NCBI RefSeq assembly: GCF_000008185.1
Contig: NC_002967.9
Coordinates: forward strand, 806,001-870,000
Source: Treponema denticola ATCC 35405
GTDB taxonomy: Bacteria > Spirochaetota > Spirochaetia > Treponematales > Treponemataceae
Direction of reading: 5' to 3'
DNA length: 64,000 bases
The notes beneath the pieces are model-generated. The model ran no database searches. It was given only the letters and a program-made list of their open reading frames with translations, and was not told where the DNA came from. The first letter of the stretch is position 1, and the number at the start of each line of letters is the position of its first letter. The translations under genes and the position numbers were made by a program. Positions 26,517-35,738 of the stretch are shown in pieces.

Positions 26517-26545
26517 TTGACAATAGTCAGGTAAGCTGTTATAAT
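26517..26545 (+). promoter_or_regulatory. Full-consensus promoter of the first ABC pair
   Basis: TTGACA (26517-26522), 17 nt, TATAAT (26540-26545): both hexamers match consensus. A TAAGCT/AGCTTA pair (26532-26537, 26556-26561) flanks the start region and could be an operator. Confidence 0.8.
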
Positions 26546-26583
26546 TCTAAATGTTAGCTTATGCTTACGAAAGGAGGCCTTAA

Positions 26584-28197
26584 TTGTTTAGGTTTATCAT
26601 AAAACGAAAAGTATATTTTGTGCTTTTTTTTGTTTTAAGCGGAATCGATTTGTTTTTTACGATGAAGCTTCAACTATGGAAGGGGCAGCTTCTTGATACG
26701 GCCTTAGGGAAAACCGCTTATTCACTTTATACCTTAATGCTCTTGTGTTTAGGAGCGATGGTCTTTGCTTCTTTATTTTCTTATCTTTACAGTCTTGTAA
26801 AATCGAAACTTGTGGTAACTGCCGAGGCAGATTTACGGAAAACTTATTTTGATGCCCTTCTTAAAAAAACGATGGGAGAATATATCAACATCCCTGAAGG
26901 AAAAATAAGTGCCGATTATACGGATAAGATAGATGTTATAAGCGGTCAGTATTTTTATGTTTGGACGGCTTTGACCGACAATGCCTTGATATTCTCGGTA
27001 ACGGTAATAACCCTTTTGACAATAAATATACAGGCGGCTATTGTTACCGTTCTCTTATTAATGATTCCTCTTATTGTTCCGACTGTTTTAAAAAAGATTT
27101 TGGCTAAGGTTTCAAAGGAAAAGATGGAAGCAGTCGAAAAACATTTTTCAGCCGTGAGAACTTGGTTAAAAGGAATTGATATTATAAAAGTTTTTTCTTG
27201 TGAGCAATATATAATTTTCAGATACGATAAGATAAACGAATTTTTAAGAAAAAAACAAATGGATGCCATAAATGTAAGTTGTCTTGAAATAGGGGTAAGT
27301 TTTTTTGTATCGGCTATCGTTAATTTGCTTATGACGGCTTATTGTGCATATTATGTTTATAAAGGTGTTTTTTCTATCGGAGAATTTTATACCATAATGG
27401 GCCTAATCGGGATTCTGTCCAGACCAATGTATTGGACAGCGAACTTATTAAAGACTTTTTTTTCTTCCCGTCCTGTCCGTGATGCAATGATTGAATTTAT
27501 AGATGCTAAAACGGAAACAGGCGAAATAGGAAACTTAAACGGATTTAACATTGATGCTGTAGGCTTATCGTTTTCATATAATGAAAAGAAGGTTTTAAAC
27601 AATACCGATTTTACATTTAAGCAAAACGAAAAAATTTTGATCCTAGGAGAATCGGGTTCAGGAAAGTCCACGATAATGCGGCTCCTTTTGGGAATGTATG
27701 CTCCGGATTCCGGTTCGCTTACAATAGGCGGAGTTGCTCCGAAAAAAATAAAAAATATTGCCGATATAATTTCGATTCAGCAGCAAGAAGCCTATATCTT
27801 TAAAATGAATCTCGTGGATAATTTGTTTTTAGATAAAGACATAAGCGAAGAAAGGGTAAAAGATGTTCTTGATTCCTTAGGTTTAAATAAGTACACGCAA
27901 GATAAATATTTAAAGGAAACCGTCATAGGGGAAACTTACGGTTTTTCAGGCGGAGAAAAAAAGCGCATAAGTATTGCAAGAGCTGTTTTGCATAAACGCC
28001 CGATAATGATATTCGATGAACCTCTTGCCAATATAGATGATGAAAATATTGAACGGGTAAAAAAAATAATTTTCGGTATAAAGGATTCTACCGTAATAAT
28101 TATTTCGCACATTGCAGATGCAGAAACAAAAAAAATGTTTGATCGAATTTATAAATTTGATACAAGCGAAAGGAGATTATATGAAGAAGTTGTCTAA
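26584..28197 (+). CDS. ABC exporter half-transporter 1 (TTG start)
   Basis: 537 residues: N-terminal membrane domain with six hydrophobic helices, then an ATPase domain with Walker A GESGSGKST, signature FSGGEKKR, Walker B PIMIFDEPLANID and H-loop ISH. The start TTG at 26584 has AAAGGAGG at 26571-26578. The next gene overlaps by 17 bases and encodes the partner, so they probably form a heterodimer exporting a peptide or drug. No bacteriocin or modification gene is visible. The FSGGE signature in place of LSGGQ is a mild variant. Confidence 0.88.
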   Translation: MFRFIIKRKVYFVLFFVLSGIDLFFTMKLQLWKGQLLDTALGKTAYSLYTLMLLCLGAMVFASLFSYLYSLVKSKLVVTAEADLRKTYFDALLKKTMGEYINIPEGKISADYTDKIDVISGQYFYVWTALTDNALIFSVTVITLLTINIQAAIVTVLLLMIPLIVPTVLKKILAKVSKEKMEAVEKHFSAVRTWLKGIDIIKVFSCEQYIIFRYDKINEFLRKKQMDAINVSCLEIGVSFFVSAIVNLLMTAYCAYYVYKGVFSIGEFYTIMGLIGILSRPMYWTANLLKTFFSSRPVRDAMIEFIDAKTETGEIGNLNGFNIDAVGLSFSYNEKKVLNNTDFTFKQNEKILILGESGSGKSTIMRLLLGMYAPDSGSLTIGGVAPKKIKNIADIISIQQQEAYIFKMNLVDNLFLDKDISEERVKDVLDSLGLNKYTQDKYLKETVIGETYGFSGGEKKRISIARAVLHKRPIMIFDEPLANIDDENIERVKKIIFGIKDSTVIIISHIADAETKKMFDRIYKFDTSERRLYEEVV

Positions 28198-29767
28198 TCT
28201 TGAAAAATCGTTTATATTTTTTGCTCTTCTATTTTTAATTTTTTCGGCAACCGCCGTTACGGCTTTTTCATGGCTAAGCGGAAAAATAGCCGATGCTGCC
28301 GTAAGCAAGGATATTGAAAAAATAATTATCTTTGTATCTGCATATTTTGTTGCAATACTGGTGAGGGGAGGAGCGCACGGGCTTTATTCTTATTTTTTCG
28401 GCAGGTTTAAAACAAACCGTTTGAAACTTTTACGGCAAGGTCTTTTTCATTCTTGGGTAAAAGCCGACTATGAAGAATTCTATAATATTGAAGAAGGAAA
28501 GAAAATTTCTTATTATCAACAACAGCTTCCTTCTCTCGACGGAATATACTATCAATCCTTCTATGGAATGGGGCAGATTCTTATGGAAACGGTTTTTGCT
28601 TCTGCCTTATTTTTATATGTTAATATAAAATTGGCTATTGCAGGGCTCTTTTTTATTTTTATTACTTCGATTATTCCTCAAGTTTTTAAAAAACTCTTGG
28701 ATAAAACTCAATCCGAATCCATAAAAAGTGTAAATGAGCACATGGGAGAATTTTCCGATTGGTTAAAAGGCTTTGAGGTAATAAAAAATTACGGAAGCGA
28801 AGGCCGTTTTCAAAACCTCTTAAATAAATCGGTAGAAAAGCTGGCAAAAAAACAATTTTCGGTTTCAGCAGCAAATGATGCATCACAGAGTCTTTCATTT
28901 TTTGCATCTCAATTAAGCATAATCGCAGTTGCTTTTTACGGCGTTTATATGATTAATAAAAATGAATTAAGCATAGCGGAGTTTATGATGGCTAACGGCT
29001 TGGTTGTACAGCTAAGGTCTCAAGTTTATTATATCTCTATGTATGTGAACCGCTTTATTATGAGTAAGGTTATTTTTGAAGGTTATAAGACCTTGATAGT
29101 TAAGGAACCGGAAGAAAAAAAGATTGAAGCCGATATTTCTTCGGCCGATATATCGTTTAATGATGTAAGTTATGCTTACAGTGAGCTGCCTGTTCTTCAA
29201 AATGTAAATAAAAAATTTACCGACAAGGGTATACACATCATTTACGGAGAAAGCGGAAGCGGAAAATCTACGGCGATGAAAATTCTTTTAGGTCTATTAA
29301 AACCTAAAGGTGGAAACATAGTATTGGATGGAAAAAATATTCATTCCATAAAAAACAGGTCAGACCTCATTTCGTTTTTAGCCCAAGAAGCCGTTTTCTT
29401 TGATGATACCTTAAAAAACAATTTAACATTAGGCGAAGATATTGAAGAAGAAAAAATATTCACTTTAATGGAAAAATTAGGCTTGGAAAAATTCGCGAAT
29501 ACAGAAGCCTTAAATATGGACTTTACCCACATCGAAAACAAATTTTCAGGCGGTGAGTTAAAGCGTTTAAGCTTTGTGCGAACCCTCTTGAGGGATACGC
29601 CTGTAGTAATTTTCGACGAACCCTTTGCAAATATAGATGCTCAAAATATAGAAAGAGTCGAAGACCTTATTTTAAGTCTAGATGATAAAAAAGTTTTTAT
29701 CGTAACCCATCAGCTTAACGAGAGGATCAAAGAAAAAGCCGCTTCCCTCTGGAAGATAGGAGCTTGA
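28181..29767 (+). CDS. ABC exporter half-transporter 2
   Basis: 528 residues from ATG 28181 with AAAGGAGATTAT upstream. Six-helix membrane domain, Walker A GESGSGKST, signature FSGGELKR, Walker B PVVIFDEPFANID and H-loop THQ. Similar in style to its partner, indicating gene duplication. The substrate is unknown. A regulator remnant (HxlR type) lies just downstream on the other strand. Confidence 0.88.
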   Translation: MKKLSNLEKSFIFFALLFLIFSATAVTAFSWLSGKIADAAVSKDIEKIIIFVSAYFVAILVRGGAHGLYSYFFGRFKTNRLKLLRQGLFHSWVKADYEEFYNIEEGKKISYYQQQLPSLDGIYYQSFYGMGQILMETVFASALFLYVNIKLAIAGLFFIFITSIIPQVFKKLLDKTQSESIKSVNEHMGEFSDWLKGFEVIKNYGSEGRFQNLLNKSVEKLAKKQFSVSAANDASQSLSFFASQLSIIAVAFYGVYMINKNELSIAEFMMANGLVVQLRSQVYYISMYVNRFIMSKVIFEGYKTLIVKEPEEKKIEADISSADISFNDVSYAYSELPVLQNVNKKFTDKGIHIIYGESGSGKSTAMKILLGLLKPKGGNIVLDGKNIHSIKNRSDLISFLAQEAVFFDDTLKNNLTLGEDIEEEKIFTLMEKLGLEKFANTEALNMDFTHIENKFSGGELKRLSFVRTLLRDTPVVIFDEPFANIDAQNIERVEDLILSLDDKKVFIVTHQLNERIKEKAASLWKIGA

Positions 29768-29798
29768 TGGTTTTTGGGTATATAGAAAAACCTGACAA

Positions 29799-29969
29799 TC
29801 ATAGAAGGTTTTCTTCTCCCCATTTTTGCATAACTTTTAAAACCTTCATAAAGCTTTTTCCCATCTCGGATAGAGAGTACTCTACCCGAGGTGGAATCTC
29901 TTTTTCCATCAGTATTTTTTGAATTGCGGAAACCGGTTCACAATTTTTTATAGCTTCTACCGTTTTCAT
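29799..29969 (-). pseudogene. HxlR-type transcription regulator remnant
   Basis: The 56-codon frame contains EIPPRVEYSLSEMGKSFMKV and MQKWGEENL, the C-terminal half of the HxlR winged helix (PPRVEYSLTExG motif). The DNA-recognition helix and N-terminal half are missing, and the segment before EIPPR does not fit the family. It is probably a scar of a regulator that once served a neighbouring transporter. Confidence 0.6.
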
Positions 29970-29997
29970 ATTATGATAATTTTATCACAAAAGTTAT

Positions 29998-30037
29998 ATA
30001 AAACAAGTACGCTAAAAAATAACAGTACTTGTTTTAT
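29998..30037 (-). terminator. 13-bp inverted repeat after the YfcC gene
   Basis: Perfect arms 29998-30010 and 30025-30037 (ATAAAACAAGTAC with GTACTTGTTTTAT), 14-nt loop, 29 nt beyond the stop of the YfcC-family gene. On the minus strand it ends in TTTTATATAACTTTT, so a weak terminator is likely. GTAC half-sites at the loop edges also resemble an HxlR-type operator. Confidence 0.5.
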
Positions 30038-30066
30038 CATAGCATACTAAAACTAATATTTAGAAA

Positions 30067-31455
30067 TTACATTCCTGTCCAGCTTATTAAGTCCAGTAAA
30101 AATACAGATACAAAAGACAATAGAATTAAGGCTATTACCGGTTTAATTACCCATTTAAACCATTTATCATAAGAAACTTTGGCTATTGTCAAAGCTCCCA
30201 TCGTCCAACCCAGAGCCGGTGAAATCATATTTGTAAAAGCATCACCAAATAGGAAGGCTTGCACTGCAACTTGTGATGTTATTCCTAAAGTTTTGGCAAT
30301 TGGTTCCAAAATCGGCATTAGTACAGCAGCTTTCGCTGTAGCAGAAGGCACTATCGGATTTAATATTGTAATAACTGATGTAATTCCAATTACTGACATA
30401 CCTCTATTTAAGTTCATCAGTGGTTTTGTTATAAAATATACAATTGTGTCCAATATTTTTCCTTCTACCATAATCATTTGCATTGTAGAAGCAAGCCCAA
30501 TAACAAATGTAATAAATGCCATCGCTCCCAAACCTTTAGCAAAAGAGTTACCTAATTGATCAGCCGACAAACCTCCTATGAAGCCGATTATTATGGAAGT
30601 TACTATAAAAAAACCGATTAAAAATTCATAGATATTCGTCCCAACTGTTAAAGAGTATACTACCAAAGCAATATACTGTAGAATTGTTAAAATCAAAACT
30701 ATTACAGATCTAACAGGAAGTTCGATTTTTGCAAACTGCTCGTCACTATTAATTTCTTGAAGCCAATCTGTTCCTAATATAGAATTATTCGGATCTTTTT
30801 CTATTTTTCTAACATAACTCATTGTAAACATTAGACCGATAATTCCGAAAAGATTCATCATAATAAATCGAAGCCCAAAACCTGAAAAAGATTCCACTCC
30901 TAACATAGTTTGGGGAATCAGTACTTTAAGAGTCGGCCCCATACCGAACCCGATCATCGATGGGAAAAAAGTGGCTGCTAATCCGCTGATGGGATCCAAT
31001 TTTAGCTTTTTAGCAAAAATAACACCTATAGGGACCACTGCTATCAAGGCATCCGTTCCGGCAAATCCGGCAATATATAATATTAAAAAATACAAGACGG
31101 GAATTAATACCTTGATACTTTGTTTTTCCAGTTTATAAGTGGCCCAATTTAGAAAATTATCTATAGATTTTGTTTCTAAAATTACAGCCATATTTGCTCC
31201 GCTGATCATAACAACCCAAACCACTAAACCTGAATTTACCAATCCCTTCATAAACATAAACATAGATTTGATTAAACTAACAGGTTGTTGTGTTTCCAAA
31301 AATTGGAAATTACTGGCATCTATATTACCGTCTGCATCTTTATAAAATTTTCCTGCAGGGATAATATATGTCAAACAAGACATGATTACAATCAAACCGA
31401 TCATGATAAAGAATAAATGCGGTAGTTTTAATTTTTTTTTATTTTTTTCAGTCAT
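30067..31455 (-). CDS. YfcC-family (C4-dicarboxylate/arginine-ornithine type) membrane transporter
   Basis: 462 residues with about ten or more hydrophobic segments, beginning KKLKLPHLFFIMIGLIVIM and containing IPAGKFYKD, GFAGTDALIAVVPIGVIFAK and LNPIVPSATAKAAVLMPILE. Matches the YfcC/DcuC-like family, basic amino acid or peptide-related carriers. Five nt downstream of the M20 amidohydrolase, so the pair probably imports and hydrolyses an N-acyl amino acid or dipeptide. GAGGG is the ribosome binding site. Confidence 0.82.
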   Translation of the reverse strand: MTEKNKKKLKLPHLFFIMIGLIVIMSCLTYIIPAGKFYKDADGNIDASNFQFLETQQPVSLIKSMFMFMKGLVNSGLVVWVVMISGANMAVILETKSIDNFLNWATYKLEKQSIKVLIPVLYFLILYIAGFAGTDALIAVVPIGVIFAKKLKLDPISGLAATFFPSMIGFGMGPTLKVLIPQTMLGVESFSGFGLRFIMMNLFGIIGLMFTMSYVRKIEKDPNNSILGTDWLQEINSDEQFAKIELPVRSVIVLILTILQYIALVVYSLTVGTNIYEFLIGFFIVTSIIIGFIGGLSADQLGNSFAKGLGAMAFITFVIGLASTMQMIMVEGKILDTIVYFITKPLMNLNRGMSVIGITSVITILNPIVPSATAKAAVLMPILEPIAKTLGITSQVAVQAFLFGDAFTNMISPALGWTMGALTIAKVSYDKWFKWVIKPVIALILLSFVSVFLLDLISWTGM

Positions 31456-31460
31456 AATAG

Positions 31461-32654
31461 TTACCCTCTTAAATAATCATAAACAAATTTTACTTGAGCA
31501 GCCGTTCCATAATATAACGCTTTTTCGTCCATGTCAAAAAATTCATTATGATGCTCTGCTCCCATCCCCTCTTCTAAATTTTTTATACCGACAAAGGCAA
31601 AGACAATCGGAGCTAAACAATTATATTTAGAAAAAGACTCTGATGCAAACCATTTCACTCCCTGTGTTAAAACGCCAGGTAGAATTTCATTGATGCCGTC
31701 TCTGGCGATTTTAGATAATTTAATATCATTAATCACCGGATGGACTGCTATTTGATTGGCTCCTTCTGTAAACTCTACTGAACAGTTTTGTGACATTGCC
31801 GCATGTTTTGAAGTGGTTTTCATAATGTTAATCGCTTTTTCCCCTTCTTCAGAATCGTAAAATCTTAACGATCCTGTAATTTTAACTTCGTCCGGAATCA
31901 CATTAAATACTGTTCCTCCATTTATCGAACCCAATCCAAGTGTAACTGTTTTAGTCACATCAATTTGGTTTGACCAAGCGGATGCCAACGCTGTTAAAAC
32001 ATTTGCAGACCCGAAAATAGGACTAATTGACAAATCCGGTCTTGATCCATGTCCTCCTTTGCCTATAACTTTAAAGTCTACCAATATTGCACCTGCCATT
32101 ACCGGCCCTGCATCAACAGAAATTTTCCCCGCTTCTATAAATGAAACTAGATGATTTCCGTAAATTGCATCAATTTTATAATTTTTTAAAATTTCAATGA
32201 GTTGTTCAGCTCCTCCTCCTGCTTCTTCACTTTCTTCAAACATAAAGATTATTTTTCCGGCTAGTAAATCCTTCATTTCGTTAAGAATTTTTGCGGCTGC
32301 TAATATTATAGCCATATGACCATCATGAGCACACGCATGCATAGCCCCATCATTTTTTGAAACACTAACTTTTTTCTTTCTTAAATTCATAACATTTTCC
32401 TGAATTGGTAGAGCGTCAATATCTGTTCTTAATGCAACAGTCTTGCCTTCTTTTCCCGTATCTAAAATTGCGATAAATCCCGTACCAGGAGTCTCTATAA
32501 TCTCAAATTCAAGTTTTTTAATTTCTTGTTTTAAAAAAGTTGAAGTTTGATATTCCTTATGCGAGACTTCCGGATTTTCGTGAAGATACCTTCGAGTGGA
32601 GATTAGATATTCTTCAAGATTAGATACATTTTTCAGAATAAAATCATTTGACAT
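31461..32654 (-). CDS. M20-family (M20D) amidohydrolase
   Basis: 397 residues. Metal motifs: RRYLHENPEVSHKEY, ALRTDIDALPI, MHACAHDGHMA and FEESEEAGGGAEQL (Glu-Glu catalytic pair); NHLV gives another His. The family (aminoacylase, hippurate hydrolase, IAA-amino acid hydrolase) removes acyl groups from amino acids. AAAGGAGG at 32659-32666 (minus strand) is a good ribosome binding site. Confidence 0.88.
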   Translation of the reverse strand: MSNDFILKNVSNLEEYLISTRRYLHENPEVSHKEYQTSTFLKQEIKKLEFEIIETPGTGFIAILDTGKEGKTVALRTDIDALPIQENVMNLRKKKVSVSKNDGAMHACAHDGHMAIILAAAKILNEMKDLLAGKIIFMFEESEEAGGGAEQLIEILKNYKIDAIYGNHLVSFIEAGKISVDAGPVMAGAILVDFKVIGKGGHGSRPDLSISPIFGSANVLTALASAWSNQIDVTKTVTLGLGSINGGTVFNVIPDEVKITGSLRFYDSEEGEKAINIMKTTSKHAAMSQNCSVEFTEGANQIAVHPVINDIKLSKIARDGINEILPGVLTQGVKWFASESFSKYNCLAPIVFAFVGIKNLEEGMGAEHHNEFFDMDEKALYYGTAAQVKFVYDYLRG

Positions 32655-32669
32655 TTTGTACCTCCTTTA

Positions 32670-32731
32670 TTTAATCGCTTAATGATTAAACGTCTTAACT
32701 ATATGCTACTATCATAATGCTCTGTTGTCAA
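32670..32731 (-). promoter_or_regulatory. Promoter and inverted repeat before the M20/YfcC operon
   Basis: On the minus strand TTGACA (32731-32726), 17 nt, TAGCAT (32708-32703). Between promoter and ribosome binding site lies a 7-bp inverted repeat TTTAATC/GATTAAA at 32670-32676 and 32684-32690, a candidate operator. Confidence 0.5.
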
Positions 32732-32939
32732 GGCCAAAATAGAAAAAAAATAGAACTTTTTGTAATAAATTTATACGCTTTTCATTTGTGATGAGCTTTA
32801 CCGGTATTTTTCAGATGATTGATATTATCAAAGTCCAAAAAAAATACTTTATTTTATAAAAATATTGATAAAAGCGCTCTTTTATCTTTACATTTATTAG
32901 AAAATGGTTTATATTTACTATTAAGATGGGATATAGAGT

Positions 32940-34019
32940 ATGAAGTTTACTAAAGAGATAGAAAAAACTATAAAAACTTTTATAATAGAGCAAGTGTCTT
33001 CTCATAAAAACGATATTGTTACTTTTACAATGAAGCATTTCGGTATATCAAAACCGACAACAGCAAAATTTTTAAATCAGCTTGTTTCAGAAGGTATTAT
33101 TGAAATGAAAAGAAAAGGCCGTTATCCTGATTATTCATTGGTTACAAAAAAATATTTTTTTGTATATAAACTTAAAGATAAGCTTGAAGAAGATGTAATT
33201 TTGCGAAAAGATATTTTGCCGCTTTTATCCGGCCTACAAGAAAATGTTCAACGGATTGTTCAATACTGCTTTACCGAAATGGTGAACAATGTTATTGATC
33301 ACTCAAATGCAGACACAATGAATGTTGAAGTAGACTTAAATGCTTTAAATATTGAAATATTTGTTATAGATAACGGAGTCGGTATATTTAATAAAATTCA
33401 AAAAGACCTCGGTCTTGAAGATCCGAAACATTCGATTTTGGAACTTGCAAAGGGGAAATTCACATCGGATCCTGAAAGACACAGCGGTGAAGGAATTTTT
33501 TTTACTTCCCGTTTGTGTGATGAATTCACTATCTTGTCTGACAACTTATTTTTTAGTGGTCATCATGAAAATGACTGGCTGCTTGAAAATCCTGATTCCA
33601 TACCCGTCTCGGGAACTGTGGTTTCGATGTTAATAGAAAAAAAATCTAATTTAAATATTTCAGATATTTTTAATGAGTATGCAGACCCGGATAAACAGCC
33701 CGGTTTTTATAAGACCCGTATACCTGTAAAACTTATGCAATATGAAGGAGCTCTACTTCTCTCCCGCTCACAGGCAAAGAGACTCATCACACGCTTTGAT
33801 AAATTTTTGGAAGTTATTTTAGATTTTCAAGGAGTAAGCGAAATAGGGCAAGCATTTGCAGATGAAGTATTTAGAGTATTTAGAAATGCTCACCCCGATG
33901 TTCATTTAAAACCGATAAATTGTGTTCCTGCAGTACAGCGTATGATTGCATATATATCCGCCGATTATTTTCAAAATGTATATAATTCGGATTCAGCGGA
34001 TATTAACCGATTAAACTAA
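32940..34019 (+). CDS. HTH-ATPase-STAS fusion regulator (DUF4325)
   Basis: 359 residues in three parts. Residues 1-75: winged-helix-like DNA binding (FGISKPTTAKFLNQLVSEGI). Residues 100-215: GHKL ATPase with N-box EMVNN (Glu113, Asn117), G1 box DNGVG (144-148) and G2-like HSGEGIFFTSRLCDEF. Residues 275-345: STAS-like DUF4325 with SRSQAKRLITRFDKFLEVIL and IGQAFADEVFRVF. There is no phospho-acceptor His domain, so it is not a normal sensor kinase. It may link ATP state to DNA binding. A TTTACA-17-TATATT promoter can be seen 24 nt before the ATG. It converges with the second ABC pair; stops overlap. Confidence 0.8.
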   Translation: MKFTKEIEKTIKTFIIEQVSSHKNDIVTFTMKHFGISKPTTAKFLNQLVSEGIIEMKRKGRYPDYSLVTKKYFFVYKLKDKLEEDVILRKDILPLLSGLQENVQRIVQYCFTEMVNNVIDHSNADTMNVEVDLNALNIEIFVIDNGVGIFNKIQKDLGLEDPKHSILELAKGKFTSDPERHSGEGIFFTSRLCDEFTILSDNLFFSGHHENDWLLENPDSIPVSGTVVSMLIEKKSNLNISDIFNEYADPDKQPGFYKTRIPVKLMQYEGALLLSRSQAKRLITRFDKFLEVILDFQGVSEIGQAFADEVFRVFRNAHPDVHLKPINCVPAVQRMIAYISADYFQNVYNSDSADINRLN

Positions 34020-35737
34020 TACACCCATTTTTCCGTGGCTGTAGACTTATCAATCATGTTTTTGTACAATTCGGATTTTTGCAAAAGATCCGCGTGTTTG
34101 CCTTCCGCTTCTATTTTGCCTTCGTTCATGACAATAATTTTATCTGCATTTTCGATGGACTTTAATCTGTGCGAAATGATGATAACTGTTTTATCCTTGA
34201 TAAGTTTATTTAAGCTTTCCTGAATTTTCATTTCGTTTTCGACATCAAGCGACGCACTGATTTCGTCCAAGATAATGATGGGGGCGTTTTTTAAGAAGGC
34301 GCGGGCAATCGAAAGACGCTGGCGTTCTCCGCCTGAAAGACGGCTGCCGTTTTCTCCGACAAAGGTATTCCAGCTTTCGGGCAGGGCTTCGATAAACTCG
34401 GTACAGTTTGCAAGACGGGCGGCTTCCTTTACTTCTTCATCAGTAGCATTTTTATTTCCGACGCGGATATTTTCCATAATCGATGTGTTGAATAAACCTA
34501 CGTCTTGGAACACAATCGAAATCTTTTCAAAAAGACTGTCCGTGTCGATTTTTGCAATGTCCTTGCCGTCGATAAGAATCTGCCCCTTGTTGTAATCATA
34601 GAGACGAGAGGCCAAACGGAGTACGGTTGTCTTTCCGCAGCCCGAAGGACCGACAAGGGCTGTAACCTGATTTTGTTCGGCCGTAAAAGAAATGCCGTCG
34701 ATAATTTTTTGCCCGTCATTATAAGAAAACTCAACATCTTTAAATTCGATGCCGTATTTTTGTAAGTTTGCGGGAGAGCCTTCCTGTACTTCGGTTTCTC
34801 GCAGCTCATTGATACGCTTAACGCGTGAATCAATGTACATAATCTCTGCAAGGTTTGCTTCGACAGCTGCAACTGCATCGATAATGCGCGAGGCGGCAAT
34901 GACATAGCCGATAAAGTACAGAAGAGAGGCGGTTCCGGCTAAGTACATTTTTAAACCGAAAAAGACCGTTATCCCGACAGAAAACTTTAGTGCTGCAAGT
35001 GCGATATTGAGCGGAATCGCTTGATGGGCTTCAACCGATAGATGAAGTTTTTCAGCTTCATCGACATTGCGGTTTAATTTTTCTGCAACCGTATCCGTGC
35101 GGCCGTAGCTTTTAATTTCCTGTTGAAGCTCAATCGCTTCTTGGAAAAATTCGGAACGCTGTCTTTGTTTGTGGAAGTCTCTTGTTGTTTCCCGCACTTG
35201 AATCTTCTTTGATAAAATAAGCAGGATAAAGCTCACTACTATCGGTGCAAAGACACAAAGCCCCAAGGCCGGATGGGCTATAATCATCATTGTGCCGATA
35301 ATTAAAAGATAAATTACCAGTCCTATTGTTTGCGGAATGGCGTGGCTCAATGCGTGTTCAAGAGTTGCGACATCCGCCATAACGGCTTGCGACAAATCTG
35401 AAATATCGTGTTTGGAAAAATATGCAAGCGGCAATGCTTTTAAGCGGTTTGCAATTTCGATTCGCAGCTCCTTACATTCTTTAAAAGTTACCGTGTACAG
35501 TGTGTTGTAATTTACATGTAAAAGAATGTACATTACCACCGCAATGGCCGCAATAAGGCCTGTATAAAAGTAAGCCGTTTTAAGCGAGCCTTCAAAATAG
35601 CCCTGCAAAAAAAACATAATCAAAAACATCGGCAGGATATAGGCGATGTTAGAAAACACCGACCATACCGATGCTGTAACCAAATCCCGAGCACCATGTT
35701 CGGTAACTGCAAATAATTTTTGTAATTTCTTTTTCAT
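34016..35737 (-). CDS. ABC exporter half-transporter, second pair, downstream member
   Basis: 573 residues: six-helix exporter domain and ATPase with Walker A GPSGCGKTT, signature LSGGERQR, Walker B PIIILDEISASLD, H-loop SHR. The start at 35737 is preferred because GGAGAG lies 7 nt ahead; an ATG at 35761 is inside the upstream gene. Its start codon follows the partner stop by 1 nt. Such pairs, like YbtP/YbtQ or IrtA/IrtB, import siderophores or export drugs. Confidence 0.88.
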   Translation of the reverse strand: MKKKLQKLFAVTEHGARDLVTASVWSVFSNIAYILPMFLIMFFLQGYFEGSLKTAYFYTGLIAAIAVVMYILLHVNYNTLYTVTFKECKELRIEIANRLKALPLAYFSKHDISDLSQAVMADVATLEHALSHAIPQTIGLVIYLLIIGTMMIIAHPALGLCVFAPIVVSFILLILSKKIQVRETTRDFHKQRQRSEFFQEAIELQQEIKSYGRTDTVAEKLNRNVDEAEKLHLSVEAHQAIPLNIALAALKFSVGITVFFGLKMYLAGTASLLYFIGYVIAASRIIDAVAAVEANLAEIMYIDSRVKRINELRETEVQEGSPANLQKYGIEFKDVEFSYNDGQKIIDGISFTAEQNQVTALVGPSGCGKTTVLRLASRLYDYNKGQILIDGKDIAKIDTDSLFEKISIVFQDVGLFNTSIMENIRVGNKNATDEEVKEAARLANCTEFIEALPESWNTFVGENGSRLSGGERQRLSIARAFLKNAPIIILDEISASLDVENEMKIQESLNKLIKDKTVIIISHRLKSIENADKIIVMNEGKIEAEGKHADLLQKSELYKNMIDKSTATEKWVY

Positions 35738-35738
35738 T

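Noticed and set aside
26584..29767. Bacteriocin/lantibiotic cluster
   Set aside because: Only exporter genes are found; no precursor peptide, modification enzyme or protease domain is visible nearby.
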